Shown here: piece after piece, positions 13,580 to 22,800 of the stretch
Layout: each line of letters starts with the position of its first letter
Numbering within the stretch: position 1 is the stretch's first letter
Source of the DNA: Nymphaea colorata
Taxonomy: Eukaryota > Streptophyta > Magnoliopsida > Nymphaeales > Nymphaeaceae
Reading direction: 5' to 3'
DNA length: 64,000 nucleotides
Assembly: GCF_008831285.2 (NCBI RefSeq)
Contig: NC_045142.1
Location: forward strand, 18,665,354 to 18,729,353
Program-made: the position numbers and the translations under genes
The notes under the pieces: model-generated
Told to the model about the DNA's origin: nothing
Seen by the model: the letters and a program-made list of their open reading frames with translations, nothing else
Databases searched by the model: none

Positions 13580-15244
13580 CGCACACACCTGCACAGACAC
13601 AAACGTGCATACATGCGCATGTACAGATATCTTAATATGCACAAATGCAGATGTGAAAACTCCTCCTAGAGGTACATGTAAAAGCCAAAAAATATTGTCA
13701 TAGGGTTATTCCATTTGTCTCCAATTTTTTATTAACTAACCCATCTAAAAAAACTTTATGGGATGCAATTTAGTATATCAATGACACACAGAGCAGACCA
13801 TATCTCTGCTGGAACATGTCAAAGGTTGTGGTTTGTCTAACCTTGACCAGACATTCCATTTGTCTCCAATTTTTTATTAACCAACTCATCTGAAAAAACT
13901 TTATGGGATGTCATTTAGTATATCAATGACCCACAGATTAGACCACATCTCTGCTGGAACATGTCAAAAGTTGTGGTTTCTCTAACCTTGATCAGACGTG
14001 CTTACATACATACCAGGGGAGTGATATGATATATACGAGAATACATTTATGCTTAGAAATCAGAAGGGAACAAATGTATGTGTGCATCCAGACTTGTTAA
14101 ATACCATTAGATGTGTTTTTCACATGCTTGTATGGTCTTGCAGAAAACAAAACCTGTGGACTCAATGCTTGAAATGGCTGCTACCAAAGGCATCATGAAT
14201 GCTGACCATGATTCACCATTCTCTTTTGATTATGAGAACATTAGAGATTACCAAAAGCAAGCAAATTTAAATGCATCCCTGGAAGATGATGCTATACCGC
14301 TGCAAGAAATTGATGAGAAAACTGGCAGTTCAACTGGCCCTGCAAATGTATGTGAACTTTATGAAGCAAAATTAGCGGCAACATTAAGGAAGAATAGTTC
14401 TTTGGAGGGTCAGCTTTCAGCAGCATTGGCAAGTCGAGAAGCAATGGAGAAATACCTTTCTACTGTAATCAAGAGCAGGCAGGAGATGGAGAAAAAGCTG
14501 GCTGATTCCATGAAGGAGATAGATTTGCTTAAGGAGAAGTTGGCATCTGCAGAACTGGCACAAGAAGAGGCCAACAGCTTGTCAAACATTGTCCACTCCG
14601 ACAATGTCCGCCTGGAGCATGACGTTGCATTCCTTAAAGCAGTCTTAGATGACACCCAGAAGGTGAGACCGTGAGAGCATTAAGTGTTCTCTTCATATTA
14701 GAACCTTGTTTGTGCCCTCAATTCTCTCTTCTTTTCGTTAGTGCACTGCCAATTTTTTGTATAATTCATTGCATGTTATTTCCAAATTCCAATGTAGGAG
14801 CTGCACTCTACGAGAGGGGTGCTGGCTGGTGAAAGAGCAAGAGCGTTCCAGCTGCAGGTAAATTTTATGTCCGATGCGTACTGTGATGATCTTTAATCAC
14901 TGTCAAGCTCTAAGTCACTGGTTTTGGGTCCTAAGACAGTGGCCCTTCAGCCAAAATGTACACAAGATAGTACTGTCCTCAGTTTTCCCCTCTGCACACA
15001 AAATGTGGAGCCCCACTGGGTGTGGCCCTCTGATTGATACGTTGCCTGTTCACACCCTATCGATGTTAATCCTGTTTGGTTTAGCTGATAACCTTTCTTA
15101 CAATTCTGCCTTTTCTTAGTAGTTTGCATTTGTTACTGGCTCAACTTGTGTTCATATATGCAGGTTGAGGTCTTCCATCTTAAACAAAGGTTACAGTCAC
15201 TCGAGAACAGGGCACCTACTCCAAGGAAACCATTTAATGTATAA
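6838..15244 (+). CDS. Kelch-repeat protein with C-terminal coiled coil (At5g18590-like)
   Basis: Sixteen coding exons with GT/AG borders and consistent phases: 6838-6875, 7743-7821, 7992-8156, 8280-8357, 8561-8671, 8821-8887, 8982-9043, 9334-9473, 9666-9792, 9930-10044, 10956-11044, 12600-12683, 12931-13278, 14144-14662, 14798-14857, 15164-15244. They give 720 aa. The start MFGFSRRR and the end (ENRAPTPRKPF) match how plant members begin and end. Residues ~80-385 hold about six kelch blades (for example MVLVGGDSGQGLLDD, VLILFGGEDVKGRKLNDL, LIIFGGAAKSRILNDLY). These should form a beta-propeller for protein binding. Residues ~386-500 are a polar linker. Residues ~505-715 are rich in K/E/L heptads and predict a long coiled coil. 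The protein is related to the kelch part of acyl-CoA-binding proteins ACBP4/5, but no acyl-CoA-binding domain is visible. It is probably a soluble scaffold; its precise role is unknown. Confidence 0.93.
11510..11640. mobile_element. MITE-like repeat in intron 11 of the kelch gene
   Basis: The segment beginning ttttggaaaacacaactac and running through aatacacttaagtttttcgc resembles DNA in intron 5 of the RRP40 gene (26600-27065: aacacacttaagttttccc, closing with ggtgtgtttttgttttccg, the inverted counterpart of the left end here). Shared text in two unrelated introns, with inverted ends, fits a small non-autonomous transposon. The borders are approximate. Confidence 0.5.
12698..12770. repeat. 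Microsatellite (CT)n then (ATCT)n in intron 12
   Basis: About 20 CT units with one interruption pass into six to seven ATCT units, 15 bp after the exon 12 donor. The pyrimidine run on the sense strand could affect splicing but lies at the 5' side of the intron. Confidence 0.95.
13525..13579. repeat. Microsatellite (TC)n(TA)n in intron 13
   Basis: About 14 TC units followed directly by about 13 TA units. Confidence 0.95.
13708..13997. repeat. 145-bp tandem duplication in intron 13
   Basis: Unit 1 (13708-13852) and unit 2 (13853-13997) both start attccatttgtctccaattt and end in cttga(c/t)cagac. They differ at only about ten positions and have the same length. It is a recent, exact head-to-tail duplication just upstream of exon 14. 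Confidence 0.95.
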
Positions 15245-15459
15245 TGACTTAGCCCTGCTAGATGTCCAGTGGCATTTGACTTTTTGCAGCTGAGCTTTGA
15301 GGTAACATGCTTGATTTGGGTTGGCTGATGATGGACTCACCCTGTTCTTTGTTTTTTGGTAGCGAGCATACTGTAAAGTGTAAGTTGACTTCAGAATTTG
15401 TCTAGAGTCAGAATGAGACACTGTGGTTCTTCCCTGTGTGCAATGTCAGTGAGCAGGTT

Positions 15460-15465
15460 AATAAA
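15460..15465 (+). promoter_or_regulatory. Candidate poly(A) signal of the kelch gene
   Basis: AATAAA 216 nt after the stop codon. Plant poly(A) signals are weakly conserved, so this is only a plausible site. Confidence 0.3.
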
Positions 15466-15884
15466 GAGGTTGAGATAAGAAATGAGCGCCATGAAATCTG
15501 TACTTTGCAGCGAGAAATTGTTGCAACATTTTCTCTATCTTCTTTTGTAGACAGGCCAGCATTTTTTGCTTCTGTAAATAAGTATGCATGTGCTGTGCCT
15601 CCTCTGCTTCATGTTGGTTGCACTAGTTGGTATCAGTCTCCATAAATGAAATGATATTATAATTTTGTATATCTTCTGTCTGATGACTGTAAAACAAATT
15701 TGTATCTAGGGTTATGTTTGATTCCTTCGTTCTGAGATCTGAGGTCAGCAACCATGGCATGTTTGATGGCCCTTTTATGGTCCGCATGGATCTCTCTCTC
15801 TCTCTTTCTCATGCTACACAGGAGCACGGGCATCGTGGTCGGTATAGATGAGTTTCCGCTGCTCTCTCTATTCCCTCTCTTTCA

Positions 15885-15981
15885 CCCTCGGCAATGGCCG
15901 AGGGTTTCTGCAGAAACCCAATGTAAAACCCTCAGCCATTGCCTAAGGAATCTTATTTTCTTCCAACCCTCGGCAATGGCC
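15885..15981. repeat. Cluster of GCCGAGGG palindromes, possible CACTA-type subterminal repeats
   Basis: CCCTCGGCAATGGCCGAGGG (15885-15904) is an 8-bp-arm hairpin. It overlaps GGGTTTCTGCAGAAACCC (15902-15919), a perfect 18-bp palindrome. A degenerate copy (ccctcagccattgcc, ~15929) and another ccctcggcaatggcc (15967-15981) follow. Repeated GCCGAGGG-type blocks are known from subterminal regions of plant CACTA transposons. No CACTA terminus was found here, so the assignment is tentative. Confidence 0.45.
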
Positions 15982-17039
15982 TTCACCTAGTATCAGCTGG
16001 TTCTTCTCCTTCAGTTATCCAGCAAAACCTTAATGTTTGAACTTTTTTTCCAAATAATCATTCCACAGGAAAGTGCATGAGAAAATAGTTGGATGGTAGA
16101 TATTTTTCCCATATAAAGCAAACAGGTTTCCTATATCATGGGGAATCACTTTGTTGTTTAGATGAAAAATGGTTTTTCGAAATTACCCTTCATAGGTTTC
16201 CTGCTTGTTTACAAAAGTAACAATGTCATATTCTTGAGCGGCTTTCATGGAAACAGGTTCCTAGAAAAAAGCAGATTTTTTGGTTAACTTGCTTAAATTA
16301 TTATTTGTGTGCAAACCTGTTCTTGACAATGAGCAGAAAAACTGCACCAAATGTGAAAGTTGTTGGCTGCGTGTATTTTCAGACAAGGAGTCAATTTCAT
16401 ATGGTAACTCATGGTGTCTCGAGATTTTATTAGATCTTGTAACATTTAACATGTATATATTTTGTGAATTTTCCCAGTTTTTTCAATTTTCTATCTTTTT
16501 AGCATTGATATTATCATGGACCCAAATATAAACTTAAGTTAAATTATTTTCATCATTTTTATTATCGTTAAAACATCTTTTTCACTGTTATATAGTTTTA
16601 TTAACGTTTTCTTATCAGTTTCTCATTTATTTGTACATAACTTTTTTATTTTTTAAAATTTTCTAAGTTTTCTTGAGATTTTCAAAAAAAAAAAATTTGC
16701 CACTAAAAGTCTTGCGTTAAAATCCCGAGAACGATATTTATGATAATAGTTGAAAGTATATCAGTAATGCTTCGTTACATATTGATTACTTGCCAATTAT
16801 TCTTGAGATACTTTTCCTGAACGTAGTTACAAAAAGCTGCCTTAGTCTTGTTAAATTTATCGAATTGTACTAAAGATTTTGCGACAACTGGTGAAAACTA
16901 ATCTATTTTTGCAAATAAGCTTCAACTGAGGAGTAAATGACACAGAAGTAATTGCTGTAAGAGGAAATGACAAAGTTAATTTCAGAAAACGAGCCTTCCT
17001 CGTATGACCGAGGGTCGGTTTTGTCTGATTGCAGGCGTG

Positions 17040-17720
17040 AATCCAGATCCATTTAGTTGGACCAGTAAAAAAAAAAAAAAAGGTCTGAATAGCAATTGGA
17101 TTTGATCTGATATGCAGTTATTGGCTACATCCAAGTATAAGTCTAGTATCTAACACGGATCCGACCAAACTACATGTAGGAGTCAGATCTGATGCCTATT
17201 CTATCCAGATTTAGTATTAGAAGGTCAACCGCAAGTGGATCTGAACTGGGTTTGAAAACGTTATACCTAAAGTTGTAACAGGGTTATTTTCTAGCGTTTA
17301 GTATCAGATTAGGGGCTTTAAATATCAATTTGTAGGGCACTTGTAAGATTTATAGACAGTTGCAAGGGAGATCCACTTAGTAATCTCAACGGATCAGATT
17401 CGAATTGGATATATCCTTAATCATATTTATTTTTTGGATATTCAGAAATCCAGATTCGAATTCGGATACGAATACAAATAAAAAAAATCATATCTGAATC
17501 CAAATCCAATCCCAGTCCAATTTTTATATCCATAACTGAATCCAAAACCAAATTTTGAACTGGCCGATTGCTTGGATATAAGATATTTATTTAAAACTGA
17601 AGCTGATTTAAATTCATATCTGAATCTGATCATATGTCATTTGTTTTGTATCCAACCCGATTTTTGAATGGGATATTAAATTATTTTTCATATCGGTTTT
17701 TTTCAAACATGTAACCGATC
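17040..17720. repeat. Degenerate dispersed repeat rich in GGATTYGNAT / ATCTGAATCC words
   Basis: This stretch is built from many near-copies of words such as gatccagattcgaattcgga and atctgaatccaaatccaat in both orientations. Comparable text lies at 33215-33500 and 44765-45090. It is probably the end region of a dispersed transposable-element family, and no coding capacity is visible. Confidence 0.5.
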
Positions 17721-18318
17721 CAAAACTAATATATTGATATCTATAAATCCACTGTTTGTTTATAATGGATTTTGGAAGCACAGTTTCCAAATCCCTTTTA
17801 CACTATGGGCTTGAGATCCAATGACATTCCAAAGATGGGGCGTGGGCGGGTCTGATATGACATCAACAGTTTTCAAGTTTGAGAGAGAGAGAGCTTGTAT
17901 TTTATGAACTTTCCAATATATTTTCACCATAAGCATCACTACAAATAAATGCTGGGAGGATCCGAAATCAAGTCCAACTCTGCCACTCCGCCGTGAGCTT
18001 GATCCTCCCGGAAGACGTACATCAGTTTCAAATGAGATTTTTTTTTTTTCTTCCTTTCAATAAGTGGATCTGATAATTGATACGAGACAAACTTAGTGGT
18101 TGGGCAGCTGTGGTTGGTAAAAACATAGATGTAGTAATAGCAGGGATTCTTGAAAGACATGTGCTTAACAAAATTAATTATTTCTTATTTCAATTTATCT
18201 TAATAATTAGTTAATTTTAACTATCTTAACCAATATAATCATTGTTTTGGCAATGATATCTTTCTTAGAAACACTACCTTTCTTTAGTAATTTTCTCATC
18301 TATCTATAGATGAAGAGA

Positions 18319-18320
<2 letters not shown>

Positions 18321-18374
<54 letters not shown>

Positions 18375-18439
18375 CCGATAAAATGAGAATATATAACAAA
18401 ATTTGAGGACAAGAGGCCCCCTAAATACAAAAACAATCC

Positions 18440-18471
<32 letters not shown>
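18321..18471. repeat. Two microsatellites: (AT)n(AG)n and (AG)n
   Basis: (AT)n to (AG)n at 18321-18374, then a 70-bp unique spacer, then a second pure AG run at 18444-18471. A further TC run is at 18865-18883 and a TA run at 19352-19385. Confidence 0.95.
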
Positions 18472-18476
<5 letters not shown>

Positions 18477-19349
18477 TAAAAACCAAACCACTTAAGTAAG
18501 AGACAAAAGCATGATTCATTAAAATTAACTACTACGATATTTCTTTTACAATCTAACTTTATAGATATGATCTTAAGAGTAATTTGGTGAGAAACATATG
18601 TTAAGTTGGTCAATTTTTTGACGCTAATAAGTAATAACATTTTTTTAATAATAAAAGGAATGAATGACTCTTAGAACATCAATTTTTTAATAATAGAAAT
18701 GTCACTTTTTTTTGTTACAAAAGTAACTTGAATTGAAACATGATTTACATTAAATTAGTGTTTATAAACACATTAGGAGGTTCACGCTTTGTTTAAAATA
18801 ACTTTTAATACATACCTAAAAGGTATGATTTTTATCCCTACCCAAGTGGTCTGGTATTTACCAATCTCTCTCTCTCTCTCTCACGCACACATACACACAA
18901 ACACACCAGTATCCTTACACATACAGGCAATACCTATGTAACATAAATCCAGAGTCCAATACCCTGTTAGAAAACAGTTATCCATCATTTGAGGAGCATA
19001 TAGTGAGGACAAAAAAAAAAAGTCTTTGAAAATAGTTGTCCAAATAATTTCAATTTTAGGTCCTGCTTCTTGAGAATCAAGCACTGCCATTACCAACCCA
19101 TGAAATTGTTGGGTGTTTCCTTCATTGTTGATGTTGTATTTGTTGTCTTTTCATGTTATTTAAGTTCCAAGTTTGTCATTGTGTTCTTGCTTCTTTGAAA
19201 TTGGAATTGTGCACTAAGGATCAACCATTTGCTTTATTTGCTCGGATTAGAATACTGTGCTTGGTTTCTTTTGTTATTAAGCTTTCAAGATTGCCGTTGG
19301 TTGCTTGTAAGTTTGAGTTGTACATTTTAGTTTTTTTTTTCCAATTTTC

Positions 19350-19388
<39 letters not shown>

Positions 19389-19626
19389 GGCAAAGTTGAC
19401 CATCTTATGCTTCAACTAATGCCTCACCTCGCTTCTTGCCTTTTTACAACATTGACAACTTTTACTAGATCTCTAGAGGCGTACGAAGCTTTGATTATCA
19501 TGCGCCCTATTAGATGATGGCAAATATTTTTCTTGCAGACATTACAAACAAGTGTTAGTTGATAATCACTTTTGCACTTGAGAGCATACGTGAATCCAAT
19601 ATCTTAGAAAAAGAATACAAATTTAA

Positions 19627-19837
19627 GGGGCATTTGATATTTCCAGAATCATGGAATGTTAAATCAATCTGCTCATTTTCTTCAAAGAAAAGGAATTATT
19701 AAACAATCAGAGTGTTTTGTTTCTAAAATCAGGAAACTAAAAGCTGAAATTTTGATTCTATTCCAGTTTGAAGGGGAGTTATGATCCTGAAAATTTCCTT
19801 CTTGAATGAATCAAAGTGCCAAACCACCAAACGCCTC
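19627..19837. mobile_element. MITE-like element, ~211 bp
   Basis: The left end GGGGCATTTGATATTTCCAG is matched by the reverse complement of the right end (GAGGCGTTTGGTGG). The left end with its following AATCATGGAAT is repeated in opposite orientation near 42271 (ATATATCCAGAATCATGAAA when reversed). AT-rich and non-coding. The target duplication is not certain. Confidence 0.5.
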
Positions 19838-20362
19838 ATTACAATAGAAAATGCAAATAGTATGTATTTCACTAGAAAAATAAGTTCACCAAAAAAATAA
19901 AAGTTAAAAGCTTCTTTCTTCATTGCAAGATTAATCTGTTATGCCCAAAAAAGTCCCCTAAAATTTCCAGGAGGCCTATATGGATGATGCAGCCCTGTAA
20001 TGTATGTATCATACATGCGATGCGACAACATAACACCCCTGAAACTAGTTTCAAGATGACGTTGATTTGAAGGGTAGAGCCAGAAATTTGTTTTCACAGT
20101 GTTAACAATTTTTCAATTAAGAGAACGTGGCGGCTTTCTTGAATGTTGAGGCGTTTCTACATACATGTGTGAAAGGCCATAGGGCTCCGTGTGTGAGAGG
20201 GCAGGCCAAAACTAAAACTTGGATGGAATGCATCAGGTACCAGAAATCAGACACTCGGATGGCTTTAGGATTTCAATGCTTTCCAAAGTGCAGTATGAAC
20301 ATCTGGACGATAAAAACGAAAAGTGCAAAGTAATACTTATTTTTTCATTATATGTGAATTAA

Positions 20363-21333
20363 GGCTGGGCATCTTGACAAAAGTTAAGCCCGTTAACGTT
20401 ATCGGGCCAGCCCAAGACCGGGCCCGTTTATGGCCGGGACGATGAAGTATCGGGTCTCGGGCTTGAGATTGTGCCCGAAGCCCGGCGCGGCCAGGCCCGA
20501 TTATCTGCCTGGGTTGGGTTTGGCCTCCTGCAGGCTGTAGGGTCTCCACTTTTCAAGCTTTCCCTTCTTTTTTCAGTTGTTCTTTCCTCTTTTATTTTTC
20601 ATTGTCTTTTGGAAGGGAACACTCCATTCTCGTTGATCATATGTTCCCTCTTCAATCTTTGTAATGCGATTATGCAAAGTTGTTGTGCAAGATAGGCAAC
20701 AAAAGGAGTGAGACTCACAGCCATTATGCTCTAATTTGACATAAATAAAAAAGAAGGAAGAGAGACAGGCCTCTCTCTCTCCCCCCAACTCTGTGTTGCT
20801 TTCCTTTTCTTGTTTCTTTTTCCCTTTTCTTGTTGCTAGAATGTTGGGAGATAGAGGAGAAAGTCAGATGAAGCACTCGTCATAAGTCGTCCCCCATGAG
20901 ATCTTAAGAATAGAAAAGATGTGGCAGCCCAATACCAGGTGAGTGAGAGAAAGAGGGAAGGAAAGAACATGGGGATGGTGGTGATGGTGTGGGGATGACG
21001 GCAGTCGTAGAGCGGTGGGTGATGGGCAACGGGCAGGACTCGTGAGCGAAGTCATGACATCGGTTATGGGGGAGAAGAATGAAAGGAAAGTATGAAAAAC
21101 ACATTGAAACGAAGTGGAAATCTGAAACCCTAACATAAGTAAAAGGGCAAAAAAAGAAGTTTTTTTTTTAATTACGGGCTTGTCGGGCCGTCGTCGAACG
21201 TTTGATCAAGCTCGGACTCGACCCGTTAAGTATCGGGTCGAGCCGAACTCGATAAAATCTGGCTCGTTAAGGATTTTTCAAGACCTGAGCCCGGGCCCAA
21301 GTGGGGCCGGGTACCCGGCCCGGTGCCCAGGCT
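20363..21333. mobile_element. Inverted GGGCCCGG-rich non-autonomous element, ~970 bp
   Basis: The left end (AAGGCTGGGCATC) and the reversed right end (AAGCCTGGGCACC) are inverted counterparts. Both subterminal 150-bp zones are packed with cgggcccg, gcccggc and tatcgggt words: 20400-20530 on the left, 21175-21333 on the right. The middle is ordinary non-coding DNA. Similar GC-rich subterminal repeats occur in non-autonomous hAT-type elements of plants. No 8-bp target duplication was recognised, so the borders are approximate. Confidence 0.5.
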
Positions 21334-21600
21334 TTATACGACGGATGTATAGTGTACAAAAAACGTGTTTTTTATATAAAAAAAATCGCGTCTTTTTTAA
21401 AATATGAAAATAAAAATAAGGTAAAAACACGTTTTTTTGGCGCCTTTTATGGGTCCAAATTGTTTGTGTTCCGTGGCATCACGTAAAATAATATTTGAAG
21501 ATTAAAACGGCAAAACGGGAAAAAATGTTAAAAAGAAGGTCGCTTTCTCCGCCTGAAGTCGAGTTCGTTGGACTTGGGCTTAATTTTTCCTCACGTTTGG

Positions 21601-22800
21601 GGAGGAGGAGCTTTCTAGGGTTTTGGGAAAACTAATAAGCTCGACGTATCTGGGGATTTTGCTTCTGCTGAACTACTCGACAGATTTGTGGAACCTCTTC
21701 ACTTTCTCTTACTTCTCTGCTGCATTTCTACACCACCGGCGGTTCTGTCAGCCTTTCTCGCTCCTTGTTATATCATAACAGGTACTTTCGCCATTTTTTG
21801 ATTTTGATAGGAAAAATTAGCGAAACATGTTGTCCGCTTATTGACGCTGCTTCTTGCTTGACGTTTTGCCTGGCTTTTTAATTCGGTTTTGCATAAGGGT
21901 TATAAAGTATAAATTATAAACTTATATTTTTATATATGTTGGCTGCTTTCCCGTAGTTCATTAATCATAACTTCATAGGGTTATTTATTTTATTATATAT
22001 TATTGTTATGTAATACTACTTATATTGTTCTTTTTAGTTTTTAATTACTAATGCGGTCGTTTATTTTATTTTCCCCTAATTTTTAGGATTTTTTAATTTT
22101 AAAAACTTTACTGTATTTTGCCAGTCCCCTCCCTTTTTTTCAATCTCGCAGTATTATACCTGAGAAAAATCTCTTTAAAACTCCAAAATGATATTTATGA
22201 CCGTATAGAAAATTAGAAATATATAGCTGCAAGTACAATCAAACAGTTAATATATGGTTAAACCGTTGAAGTGCATATTTAAGCTATATTTAGTCTCTGA
22301 GTTTGTGTATTATGGATAGTGTGGTATGTTCTTTATGTTTTTAAATTTCATGCTTGATTTGTTCATTTGTTGCAATTCTTAGTTGCTTTGCTTTCGTAAT
22401 AACTGTGTTCATGTATTCAGTTACTTCACTGGTGTAATTTTGCATTTCTTATGTCCTCCATTGATTCACTTGAATCATTCTTGAGAAGCATGTATTTTTT
22501 CTATGATTTTAGAAGTTGATAATGATACTTGCTCCTCTCTCTGCTCTCTTTCGCTTTTCCGTGTTTCTTCTAATGGGGCAACACCTAAGCCTTCTAAGTT
22601 CTAAGTTTCCAGTAACTGAAAATTGCCTGGTGCTTTTGGCTGTCTATTGCTGCAGTCCTTTGCTAGGTGCAAACAGTTGCTTTTCAACAAGCTTTTGGAC
22701 ACAACTTGGAGTCTCTTGGCATCCCCAAATTATCTGTAGCTCCACCCATTAATCTTGTAGGCGCCACTGTTTCAGAATCACTCAGAGAGGCCATAAAAGA
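21601..22800 (+). other. Probable promoter end, 5' UTR and 5'-UTR intron of the RRP40 gene
   Basis: A CAG|GTACTT donor at about 21780/21781 and a pyrimidine-led TTGTAG acceptor ending at 22760 would remove ~980 bp of AT-rich DNA. This would join a leader exon (~21600-21780, rich in tctttct) to 22761-22800 before the ATG. This is inference from splice-like signals; no transcript was seen. Reading frames inside are not conserved in character. Confidence 0.4.

Larger units (their letters stand above)
15245..21600. other. Kelch 3' flank and intergenic DNA, no supported gene
   Basis: After the kelch 3' UTR this stretch holds palindromes at 15885-15919, a degenerate GGATTTG/GAATCCA-type repeat (17040-17720), microsatellites (18321-18374, 18444-18471, 18865-18883, 19352-19385), a MITE-like element (19627-19837) and a GGGCCC-rich inverted element (20363-21333). 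Reading frames in it are short and look like products of these repeats. Confidence 0.6.

Noticed and set aside
18296-18640. 114-codon minus-strand frame rich in SLSLSL and IYIYIY
   Set aside because: It is the translation of (AT)n(AG)n microsatellites.
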